This document shows positions 1-5,992 of a DNA stretch of 6,708 bases, one piece after another (position 1 is the first letter of the stretch; every line of letters begins with the position of its first letter). The notes beneath the pieces were generated by a model. It searched no databases. It was given only the letters and a program-made list of their open reading frames with translations, and was not told where the DNA came from. Origin of the DNA: Syntrophomonas sp. (GTDB lineage: Bacteria > Bacillota > Syntrophomonadia > Syntrophomonadales > Syntrophomonadaceae). A program made the position numbers and the translations under genes. The stretch spans positions 1 through 6,708 of the forward strand of contig JAQUUV010000114.1 of the NCBI GenBank assembly GCA_028693695.1, read 5' to 3'.

Positions 1-270
1 GGTTATGTGGCTAATAAAATTAATGACATTGTCTGTTTTCTCTTTATTAAGTGTATATCGCATCCATGCTCCATCGCGCCGCGCGTTAACAAGCCCGCAC
101 TCTGATAATATTTTCATATGATAACTGAGAGTAGCTTGCTTAATGTCCAGACTGTCCAAAATATCACAAGCACAAATCTCTCCACACGAAATCATATCTA
201 TTATCTTCAACCGCGTTTCATCTGAAATGGCTTTTAGCGCCGGGAGATACGCCGTATATTGACTTTCCAA
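1..270 (-). CDS. arsR: ArsR-family metalloregulatory repressor (arsenic-type), C-terminus cut by window edge
   Basis: This is a winged-helix DNA-binding repressor of the ArsR/SmtB family. The first 90 residues are visible and the frame is still open at position 1. The N-terminal helix carries ALKAISDETRLKII, the usual opening of the family. EICACDIL (Cys33 and Cys35, with Cys29 just before) matches the CxC pair at the start of the DNA-binding region that senses As(III)/Sb(III) in classical ArsR proteins. QATLSYHMKIL is the recognition helix, and NARRDGAWMRYTL is the wing. The start is a TTG at 270-268, chosen because a strong GGAGGAG (277-283) lies 8 nt upstream and the protein then begins at the usual family position. 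A promoter with a palindrome in its spacer lies just upstream, consistent with autoregulation. The regulated genes are presumably downstream, beyond the left edge. Family assignment is secure; arsenic as the inducer is inferred from the CxC motif. Confidence 0.9.
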   Translation of the reverse strand, partial: MESQYTAYLPALKAISDETRLKIIDMISCGEICACDILDSLDIKQATLSYHMKILSECGLVNARRDGAWMRYTLNKEKTDNVINFISHIT

Positions 271-299
271 ATAACACTCCTCCAACCAAATCAGTGTTT

Positions 300-314
300 A
301 TCAATATCATTGAT
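300..314. promoter_or_regulatory. Candidate second ArsR operator O2 in the leader
   Basis: ATCAAT-ATC-ATTGAT is a second perfect 6-bp inverted repeat with a 3-bp centre, sharing the ATTGAT core with O1. Its centre is 36 bp from that of O1, in the predicted untranslated leader of arsR. It could be a second repressor site. Confidence 0.45.
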
Positions 315-329
315 GTTTATCTATATATT

Positions 330-357
330 ATCATATCATCATATTGATGAATGTCAA
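330..357 (-). promoter_or_regulatory. Promoter of the arsR gene
   Basis: On the minus strand TTGACA (357-352) is a perfect -35 box. A 16-bp spacer separates it from TATGAT (335-330), a five-of-six -10 box. The predicted transcription start is near 323, giving a leader of about 50 nt before the TTG start at 270. Confidence 0.7.
336..350. promoter_or_regulatory. Candidate ArsR operator O1 inside the promoter spacer
   Basis: TCATCA-TAT-TGATGA is a perfect 6-bp inverted repeat with a 3-bp centre. It occupies nearly all of the 16-bp spacer between the -35 and -10 boxes of arsR. Bound repressor would occlude RNA polymerase, a common arrangement for ArsR/SmtB regulators. Binding itself is inferred. 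Confidence 0.55.
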
Positions 358-502
358 TGTTAATGTACGGTTTTTATCCGCTGTAAAATTATGCTCTATT
401 TAGTTCGTGGCAATACTTCCTACTTTTCAGGATATGATCTGTATTTTTTGACATAAACCATATATTTCAACTGCATAAAAACCCGCATAAAACAAAGATA
501 AA

Positions 503-542
503 ACGTACCATCCGAACCTTTGGGGGTTCAGATTGGGTACGT
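503..542 (-). terminator. Rho-independent terminator of the minus-strand transcription
   Basis: Read on the minus strand, ACGTACC pairs with GGTACGT, then AUC with GAU, then GAACC with GGUUC around a CCCAAA loop. There is a 2-nt bulge and a U-G wobble. The stem is followed directly by a T-rich run (TTTTATCTTTGTTTT). The wobble is a C-A mismatch on the plus strand, and no T tract follows there, so minus-strand function is favoured. It lies about 180 nt past the stop codon of the PP-loop operon and is the best candidate terminator for it. Confidence 0.6.
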
Positions 543-666
543 ATTTGCATGCATTTGTGCAGATTTTCCACCAAGAAACACATGGCAAAAATACAATATT
601 CCTGTCGATGCTGGTTTTTTTAATCTACGTCCTTCTCTCTATCATAAATATTCAAAGTGTCCTGTC

Positions 667-694
667 ATTATAAAGGTTTTGCCGATTAAGTCGA
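667..694 (-). promoter_or_regulatory. Weak candidate promoter inside the 543-719 gap
   Basis: On the minus strand a perfect TATAAT (672-667) follows TCGACT (694-689, four of six) with a 16-bp spacer. A transcript starting near 660 would run into the terminator at 542-503, giving a roughly 160-nt RNA with no convincing reading frame. The box could also occur by chance. Confidence 0.3.
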
Positions 695-719
695 AAATTA
701 CGTAAGACTGGAAAACGTT

Positions 720-1700
720 CTATATTAAATGAAGTTTAATCTCGTCGTCCTTTACTGGAACTACAGATATGATCATATTTAGTGGATGTCCATAATACCC
801 ATAAATGACGCTGACTTCTTCCTGGTCCTTACCTTTTGAGTATCTCCCGGCTAGTCTGGCTGCGAATTTTATTTCCTCTGGACCAGGATTGCCTGTTATT
901 ATGATCATTGATCCTTTATAATCTTTTGCCAAAAAAACCAAATCAGATTCTGAGACGTAATTCTTAATCTCATTCATCTCTTCGGCCGTTCTGGTTGATA
1001 TGATTTTTGCATTCGTTGAAACCCTAATGTGCCGACCAAAGCTTAACAGGTTAATTCTTTCTTCCGAAAGTATCTCTTCATGCTTGAAAAGATCGCACAG
1101 TCGTTTCGAAAAATTAGGATCGGTCAACTTGCAACCTCCAGCCGGTGAAGGATAGTCCGCTATTCCCCATTTTTCTGCAAGTTCCATTTGAATTCTTCTA
1201 CTCCTACCAGATATCCCCATTAGTTTGCTCCTGTCCACAAGTCCCTCTAGTTCCATTTTTGTCGCCCTTAGGTTCAGGGCGCAAAGTGGTCTTAATATTT
1301 TATCAGAATACCCTGACTCCCTTATTACAACATCCAGCGAGGATTTATTCTGAGACATAGGCCTCTGGTTCAATACTTCTCCTGTAATAATAAAGTCTGC
1401 GTCATACTCCTGCAAAAGTTTTCCCGAATAATTCATCATCATGGCATGACAATCTATGCAAGGGTTCATGTTTTTCCCGTATCCATGCTTGGGTTTTTTC
1501 ACCATTTCTAAATGTTCCTTGGAAAAATCAACCACAACCAATGGAATATCTATCTGTTTGGCCATCATTAGGGCATGCCGAGGTCCAAAAAAATAAGATT
1601 TGAAGCAGATTCCTATGACCTTTATTCCCTGGTCCTTAATAAGTTTTGCTGCCAGAGAACTGTCCAAACCACCGGAAATCATAGCAAGTGCGGTTGTCAT
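720..1700 (-). CDS. PP-loop ATPase (ThiI/MnmA-like thiolation enzyme) with C-terminal NFACT-like domain
   Basis: This 326-residue protein begins with the ATP-pyrophosphatase P-loop SGGLDSS (residues 9-15), which adenylates a substrate in tRNA thiolases such as ThiI, MnmA and TtuA. NPCIDCH (Cys81, Cys84), TGEVLNQRPMSQ (from residue 106) and PAGGCKLTD (Cys180) follow. The three cysteines could hold an Fe-S cluster or carry sulfur. From about residue 209, FGRHIRVSTNAKII starts a domain resembling the NFACT-R (DUF814) RNA-binding module, so an RNA substrate is plausible. The start is ATG at 1700: AAGGGG (1714-1709) sits 8 nt upstream and overlaps the larE stop. A GTG at 1709 would lie inside that ribosome binding site. 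The gap to larE is only 12 bp, so the two are co-transcribed. Such proteins are often labelled ThiI or trmU-like, but a THUMP domain is absent and the true substrate is unknown to me. The stop is TAG. Confidence 0.85.
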   Translation of the reverse strand: MTTALAMISGGLDSSLAAKLIKDQGIKVIGICFKSYFFGPRHALMMAKQIDIPLVVVDFSKEHLEMVKKPKHGYGKNMNPCIDCHAMMMNYSGKLLQEYDADFIITGEVLNQRPMSQNKSSLDVVIRESGYSDKILRPLCALNLRATKMELEGLVDRSKLMGISGRSRRIQMELAEKWGIADYPSPAGGCKLTDPNFSKRLCDLFKHEEILSEERINLLSFGRHIRVSTNAKIISTRTAEEMNEIKNYVSESDLVFLAKDYKGSMIIITGNPGPEEIKFAARLAGRYSKGKDQEEVSVIYGYYGHPLNMIISVVPVKDDEIKLHLI

Positions 1701-1712
1701 TATAATCACCCC

Positions 1713-2537
1713 TTATAAGGTATATTTAACTACACCATCTTCCTTTAGCAACTGCTCGTTCATACTTCCTGTTCGATATCCTTCGAGGTCGAGAGTGATA
1801 TAGGTAAAACCCAATCTTTTAAACTCTTTATGGACTTCATCCATTAATCTTTCATCCCCAAAACGGTGGCGTTCTAGGATCGGAACTTCGATCCTGGCCA
1901 AGTCATTGTGGTGTCGGACCCTTATTTGTGTAAAGCCTTTAGCCAACATAAATTGTTCTGCTTTATCCACCCTGACCAGTTTTTCAGAACTTATCTTCTG
2001 CCCATATGGAAATCGGGAAGCCAAGCACGCCATCGACGGTTTATTCCAGGTAACCAACCCCATCATTCTGGACAATTCACGGATTTCCGCTTTGGTCATC
2101 CCCACCTCGCATAATGGACTCCTGACTCCCAGTTCAGCCAACGCTTGGACCCCTGGTCGATAATCATTTCTGTCATCGGCGTTGGTTCCGTCCATAACAT
2201 CCGAAATTCCAGTTTCAGCTGCTACAGCCATAATTTTGCCAAAAACCGCTCGTTTGCACAGGTAACACCGGTTCGGGGGATTATCCATAAACCCTGCTAT
2301 ATCCATCTCATCCACCACAACCAGCCGGTTCTCTATTCCATTGGCTTCCAGGAAATGAACGGCCGCCTGGAGTTCCCTTTCCGGATATGTTGCAGAACAT
2401 ACCGTTATCGCTACTGCCCTGTTCCCCAAAATATCATGTGCCACTTTGACCAAGAAAGTACTGTCTACACCTCCGGAAAATGCAATTGCCACATTCTCCA
2501 TTGATCTGAGCACATTTTTCAGTGCCTCAAATTTCAA
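1713..2537 (-). CDS. larE: LarE, ATP-dependent sulfur insertase for the nickel-pincer cofactor
   Basis: LarE adenylates and then sulfurates the pyridinium biscarboxylate made by LarB, before LarC inserts nickel; the product is the cofactor of lactate racemase LarA and relatives. The 274-residue protein shows the PP-loop SGGVDST (residues 21-27), PPNRCYLCKR (Cys91, Cys94), DGTNADDRNDYRPG, KPSMACLASRFPYG (Cys171) and RTGSMNE near the end, all hallmarks of LarE. Cys171 corresponds to the sulfur-donating cysteine of lactobacillar LarE. The extra CxxC pair suggests the variant that binds a [4Fe-4S] cluster with three cysteines and need not sacrifice its own sulfur. I chose the TTG start at 2537-2535 because GGAGGGG (2549-2543) lies just upstream and the protein then has the usual family length. 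The in-frame ATG at 2585 has no ribosome binding site. larA, larB and larC are not in this window. Confidence 0.92.
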   Translation of the reverse strand: MKFEALKNVLRSMENVAIAFSGGVDSTFLVKVAHDILGNRAVAITVCSATYPERELQAAVHFLEANGIENRLVVVDEMDIAGFMDNPPNRCYLCKRAVFGKIMAVAAETGISDVMDGTNADDRNDYRPGVQALAELGVRSPLCEVGMTKAEIRELSRMMGLVTWNKPSMACLASRFPYGQKISSEKLVRVDKAEQFMLAKGFTQIRVRHHNDLARIEVPILERHRFGDERLMDEVHKEFKRLGFTYITLDLEGYRTGSMNEQLLKEDGVVKYTL

Positions 2538-2741
2538 ATCAACCCCTCCGTTCATTCTTATTATCTCTATGGTTATAATAGACATTCACGGTAAATTTTT
2601 ATTGATTTATGTATAGTGTTATCTTAATTTTTTAGCCATTGTACTGCTCGTTTTAATAGAAGACATAGAAAATGTATTTTCCGCGGAAAATTATTTGTAT
2701 TGGCAAACCTCGTTCTATCTTCCTAAAATACTACTCTAAAT
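2538..2741. other. Intergenic region upstream of larE
   Basis: This AT-rich stretch must hold the larE promoter, but I find no convincing minus-strand -35/-10 pair. TATACA at 2619-2614 is a possible -10 box with only a poor -35. The one clear structure is the palindrome at 2676-2691. There is no gene. Confidence 0.4.
2676..2691. promoter_or_regulatory. Perfect 16-bp palindrome, possible regulator site
   Basis: ATTTTCCGCGGAAAAT is a perfect palindrome, flanked with 1-2 nt offset by a further AAAT/ATTT pair. It lies about 140 bp upstream of the larE start and about 65 bp upstream of the cadC -35 box. It has no loop and no T tract, so it is not a terminator. An operator for an unidentified dimeric regulator is the likely reading. 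It resembles but does not match the CodY consensus. Confidence 0.4.
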
Positions 2742-2754
2742 TTGACAACTATAC

Positions 2755-2783
2755 TTGACTATTTCTATGGGCCTAGTTAAAAT
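2755..2783 (+). promoter_or_regulatory. Promoter of the cadC-cadA operon
   Basis: TTGACT (2755-2760, five of six) and TAAAAT (2778-2783, five of six) are separated by exactly 17 bp. The predicted start is near 2790, about 49 nt before cadC. A second -35-like TTGACA (2742-2747) lies 13 bp upstream but lacks a good -10 partner. The 8-bp palindrome TGTTAACA (2791-2798) sits at the predicted transcription start and is a weak operator candidate; no clear CadC-type 7-2-7 operator was found. Confidence 0.6.
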
Positions 2784-2838
2784 AACTACATGTTAACAAT
2801 TGCTCAGTCGTGCATTCAATATAGAGAGGAGGTTTAAA

Positions 2839-3234
2839 ATGGCATTAGATTTTGATCGATGTGGCATTTCATGTATCCATGAAGATGCGGTCTCGGAAGT
2901 ACGGCAACAGATGATCGAGGACAATAAAGTCCAAGCTTTAGCCGACACCTTTAAGGTCCTGGCTGACCCGACACGGGTTAAAATACTTTTTGCACTGCTA
3001 AATAGAGAGCTATGTGTTTGTGATTTATCGGCAGTTATTAGTATGTCTGATTCGGCAGTTTCTCACCAGTTGAGAATGCTTAGAACTCAGAAGCTGGTTA
3101 ATTTTAGACGGGACGGTAAAATAATGTATTATTCCCTCTCCGATAGTCATATCAGCACTATATTTAAGCAAGCTATTGAACATATCGGACACTCTAATGA
3201 ATGGGCAGCTCAGTTCCTTGAACTTAGCAGATAA
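2839..3234 (+). CDS. cadC: CadC-type ArsR/SmtB repressor, Cd/Pb/Zn sensor
   Basis: This 131-residue winged-helix repressor should bind the operon promoter and release it when soft metal ions bind. It keeps the CadC ligand set: Cys8 and Cys12 in the N-terminal arm (RCGISC), and Cys59 and Cys61 in ELCVCDL. Together these correspond to the thiolate Cd/Pb site of staphylococcal CadC. The C-terminal helix has Asp102, His104, His115 and His118 (DSHISTIFKQAIEHIGH), matching the interfacial zinc site. MSDSAVSHQLRML is the recognition helix, and NFRRDGKIMYYSL is the wing. The start is ATG at 2839, six bases after AGAGGAGG; an upstream TTG at 2800 lies in the leader and has no ribosome binding site. 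It ends in TAATAA, 24 bp before cadA, so the two genes form one operon. Metal specificity is inferred from ligand conservation. Confidence 0.92.
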   Translation: MALDFDRCGISCIHEDAVSEVRQQMIEDNKVQALADTFKVLADPTRVKILFALLNRELCVCDLSAVISMSDSAVSHQLRMLRTQKLVNFRRDGKIMYYSLSDSHISTIFKQAIEHIGHSNEWAAQFLELSR

Positions 3235-3258
3235 TAAAAAGAGCAGGAGGTCTTCCAA

Positions 3259-5832
3259 ATGATTATAGAAAAGGAATTACTATCACGACAGGTTTCTGAG
3301 TTTAAAGTTAGTGGGATTACTTGTATGGACTGCTCTGCTAAATTCGAAAAGGCAGTATCACAACTGCCGGGTATAGCCAGTGCCAATTTAAACGCGATGA
3401 CAGGCAAATTAGTAGTCGAAGGAATGGCAGACTTGGAAAGCATCCGGGAGTTGGGCAAAGAAGAGAATTACACTATTGATCCGGTCCAACAGCCGAAGGC
3501 ACAATTAAAAAATGAGTTCCAAGTAGATGGCATTACCTGAATGGACTGTGCCGTCAAATTTGAAAAGGCGGTATCACGGCTGCCGGGTGTAGCTAGTGCC
3601 AAATTAAATGCCATGACAGGTAAGTTAATAGTTGAAGGTTCGGCAGACTTAAAAGCCATAAGGGAGTTGGGCAAAGAAGAGAATTACACTATTGATCCGG
3701 TCCAACAGCCGAAGGCACAATTAAAAAATGAGTTCCAAGTAGATGGCATTACCTGAATGGATTGTGCCGCTAAATTTGAAAAGGCGGTGTCACGGCTGCC
3801 GGGTGTAGCCAGTGCCAAATTAAATACGATGACAGGCAAGTTAGTAGTCGAAGGTGCTGCAGATTTGGAAAGCATTAGGGAGTTGGGCAAGGAAGAGAAT
3901 TACACTGTAAATAGAATACAAGCTCAGGCATCAACAACAGCAACCCCCCAAAAAGCAGACTGGGAATTACGCCGAGCCATAATCTCAGGTGTAGCGTTAG
4001 TAATTGCGTTTATAATCGAAAAATTAGGTATACCGTCATTTGTTTTTATCCCGATCTATTTGGGGGCCATGGTTGCCGGAGGCTGGGGCAATTTCCGCAA
4101 AGCAGCATTTGCACTTCCGCGATTTAATTTTAATATGAGTGTATTAATGAGTGTGGCTGTTCTGGGAGCGGTGTTGATAGGCAAATATGAAGAAGGAGCA
4201 ACGGTTGCGTTCCTATATGCAATATCGGAGATGCTGGAAGCCTGGACTATGGATAAAGCTCGTCAATCTATCCGCGATCTTATGGACATTGCACCCAAGG
4301 TGGCAAGAATTAGGCGTGGAACAGAAGAATTTGAAGCTCCCGTTGAAGAAATTATGACTGGTGATATCATGATTATCCGTCCTGGCGAGAAAATAGCCAT
4401 GGATGGCATGATAATGAAAGGTGAATCAGCCATCAATCAGGCTGCCATCACTGGGGAGTCAATTCCTACTGAAAAAGGTCCGGGCGCCGAGGTTTATGCC
4501 GGTACATTAAATTCTTATGGCTCTTTGGAAGTTGAAGTTACCAAACTGGTGCAGGATACCACTATCGCCAAGATAATTCATATGGTCGAGGATGCCCAGA
4601 GTCAACGGGCACCATCCCAGGCATTTGTCGAACGTTTCGCCGCAGTTTATACTCCTATTGTCCTGGTTCTTGCCCTGGGCATTGTATTAATACCACCTCT
4701 GTTTTTAGGTTTCCCATGGTCTCCCTGGATCTATCGGGGCTTAGCTCTATTGGTGGTTGCTTGCCCCTGTGCCCTGGTCGTTTCCACTCCGGTAGCGATT
4801 GTGAGTGCTATTAGCACTGCAGCCAAAAATGGCGTATTAATCAAGGGTGGGATTTATCTTGAACAGATGGGTTCACTTAATGCCATCGCCTTCGACAAAA
4901 CTGGTACCCTAACCAAAGGTGAGCCAACCGTCACGGATGTTGTCTCCATTGGTTCATTGTCAGAAGACGAACTCTTACAGTTAGCGGCCAACCTGGAGGC
5001 TCTCTCGGAACACCCGTTGGCTGTCTCGATTGTCAAAGCAGCCAAACTGCGGGGATTTGAGATTACTCCAGCTGATAATTTTAAAGCAATAACCGGCCGC
5101 GGAGGCAGTGGATCAATCAATGGCCAAACTTATCTTATAGGAAATTTACGTCTATTCCAGGAAGAGGCGGTTTCAACCGCCCCAGTGGTTCATTACGTTG
5201 AGAAACTACAACAAGAAGGAAAAACAGCGATGATTGTAGGAAGCAAAGATAATTTCCTGGGGATTATTGCTGTTGCTGACGAAGTCCGAGAGGGCAGCGC
5301 TGGCGCCATTGCCGCTTTAAAACGGGCTGGTTTAAGTAAAACTATCATGTTAACCGGAGATAATGCCATGACGGCCAAAGCTATGGCTGCTCAGGTGGGT
5401 GTTGACGAATTCCGGGCTGATTTGTTGCCCCAGGACAAAGTAACCGCCATCCAAGATTTATTAAAAGATTATGGAAAAGTAGCCATGATTGGTGATGGTA
5501 TTAATGATGCTCCAGCTTTAGCTCTGTCAACAGTTGGAATTGCGATGGGCGGCGCCGGGACCGACACTGCGCTTGAAACTGCGGATGTAGCCTTAATGGC
5601 TGATGATCTCTCCAAATTGCCATTTGCCATACGGCTTAGCCGCGATGCTCTAAGTATTATTAAGCAAAATATTACCTTCTCGCTCGTGATTAAAGCGGTC
5701 GCGATATTGGCTGTATTCCCAGGGTGGCTGACCTTGTGGCTGGCGATAATGGCTGATATGGGGGCATCGATTGTGGTTACATTGAACAGCCTGCGACTCC
5801 TAAAGACTAAAAAGGTCGACGTGGATAATTAA
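3259..5832 (+). CDS. cadA: Selenocysteine-containing P1B-2 heavy-metal ATPase with three HMA domains (two in-frame TGA = Sec)
   Basis: This is a Cd/Zn/Pb-exporting P-type ATPase of the inner membrane, read here as 857 residues through TGA codons at 94 and 166. Three HMA metal-binding domains start at residues 14, 86 and 158. Their motifs are GITCMDC (Cys22, Cys25), then GIT-U-MDC (Sec94, Cys97) and GIT-U-MDC (Sec166, Cys169). The pump follows: about eight membrane helices from residue 240, TGES (398-401), ACPCAL (Cys502, Cys504), DKTGT with phosphorylated Asp546, the SEHP motif (His585), TGDN (699-702), GDGINDAP (745-752), and Asp833 in the last helix. CPC together with that Asp is the P1B-2 (ZntA/CadA) signature. 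The start is ATG at 3259, seven bases after AGGAGGT. The reading frame is otherwise open. Neither TGA has a restart Shine-Dalgarno, and a restart would cut the motif in half. A double nonsense mutation is the alternative but fits poorly: both fall on the same cysteine codon and downstream motifs are intact. The Sec reading is inferred. Confidence 0.85.
3538..3540 (+). other. In-frame TGA read as selenocysteine (Sec94)
   Basis: This TGA replaces the TGT of the first HMA domain (3322-3324) at the same position of the repeat, the first metal ligand of CxxC. The next codons ATG-GAC-TGT give Met-Asp-Cys. Standard annotation would end the gene here. Confidence 0.8.
3546..3584 (+). promoter_or_regulatory. 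Candidate bacterial SECIS element after the first TGA
   Basis: Starting 5 nt after the TGA, CUGUG (3546-3550) pairs with CACGG (3575-3579) and CCGU (3551-3554) with GCGG (3568-3571). A UAU bulge lies on the 3' side and a 13-nt loop caps the stem. An alternative hairpin pairs GGCGGU (3567-3572) with GGCUGCC (3579-3584), with a loop 32 nt after the TGA. Bacterial SECIS elements are stem-loops placed just after the UGA inside the coding region. Which fold forms is uncertain. Confidence 0.45.
3754..3756 (+). other. In-frame TGA read as selenocysteine (Sec166)
   Basis: This is the second TGA, one repeat unit (216 bp) downstream of the first and in the same motif. It is followed by ATG-GAT-TGT. 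The full ATPase frame continues without another stop to the TAA at 5830-5832. Confidence 0.8.
3762..3800 (+). promoter_or_regulatory. Candidate bacterial SECIS element after the second TGA
   Basis: The fold is as for the first: UUGUG pairs with CACGG and CCGC with GCGG around a 13-nt loop, with a UGU bulge. The loop-proximal pair changes from U-G to C-G relative to the first element, a pair-preserving difference. The alternative hairpin 3783-3800 has a GUCACG loop starting with GU, 32 nt after the TGA, which fits the usual rule that a G occurs early in the apical loop. Confidence 0.45.
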
Positions 5833-5895
5833 ATGAATGGGGAAAAAACTCTCCGTGAAAAGTTAGAAAGCTTTTAAGCAAATAGCTAATAGATT

Positions 5896-5929
5896 GGGGG
5901 CTTTCGGTCTATGGTAGCCGATTGCCCCC
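5896..5929. terminator. Strong GC-rich hairpin between convergent genes, possible bidirectional terminator
   Basis: GGGGGC (5896-5901) pairs with GCCCCC (5924-5929). Inside, CGG pairs with CCG and CUA with UAG around a UGG loop, with a U bulge and a small internal loop. It lies 63 bp after the cadA stop and 63 bp before the stop of the convergent gene. No T tract follows on either strand, so intrinsic termination is less certain than the fold itself. Confidence 0.5.
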
Positions 5930-5992
5930 CTGCTCAATTGTAAGCATAAAGATCCCATTCGGTTTTCTTACTCATCTCTATTCCGGTTACTT

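Larger units (their letters stand above)
371..719. other. Intergenic stretch without a recognisable protein gene
   Basis: Apart from the terminator (503-542) and a possible minus-strand promoter (667-694), I see nothing I can name here. The short plus-strand open frame at 520-705 starts at a TTG inside the terminator hairpin, has no ribosome binding site and resembles no family I know. The minus strand has short open stretches but no start codon with a Shine-Dalgarno sequence. Confidence 0.5.
3298..3908 (+). repeat. Three tandem 216-bp repeats encoding the HMA domains
   Basis: The units begin at 3298, 3514 and 3730, with a period of exactly 216 bp (72 codons). The third is incomplete and diverges after about 3906. 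Units 1 and 2 are clearly similar but not identical. Positions 3446-3545 and 3662-3761 are identical over 100 bp, covering the end of one unit and the start of the next and including the TGA codon. This points to recent duplication or gene conversion between copies. Confidence 0.9.

Noticed and set aside
448..453. TTGACA box on the plus strand
   Set aside because: No acceptable -10 hexamer lies 16-18 bp downstream and no gene follows.
520..705. 61-codon plus-strand open frame
   Set aside because: It has a TTG start inside a hairpin, no Shine-Dalgarno sequence and no recognisable family.
2538..2585. Longer larE starting at ATG 2585
   Set aside because: No ribosome binding site precedes it, and the strong GGAGGGG within the extension points to the TTG at 2537.
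2676..2691. CodY binding site
   Set aside because: The palindrome has AATTTTC and GAAAAT halves but the central spacing is longer than in the CodY consensus.
3541..3756. Separate 71-codon gene starting at the ATG after the first TGA
   Set aside because: It has no ribosome binding site, and starting at Met-Asp-Cys would destroy the metal-binding motif. It is the second HMA domain of the read-through cadA.
3259..3756. cadA as a pseudogene broken by two nonsense mutations
   Set aside because: Both TGAs hit the same cysteine codon in homologous repeats, there is no frameshift, and all catalytic motifs downstream are intact. Decay would not be expected to target one residue twice, although duplication of one mutation could explain the second, so this stays a minor alternative.
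3538..3756. TGA read as tryptophan (altered genetic code)
   Set aside because: Tryptophan is encoded by TGG throughout, TGA appears in-frame only at these two positions, and the aligned residue in domain 1 is Cys, not Trp.
3210..3890. Minus-strand open frames of 68-82 codons opposite the HMA repeats
   Set aside because: They repeat with the 216-bp period because they are shadows of the tandem domains; they have no ribosome binding sites.
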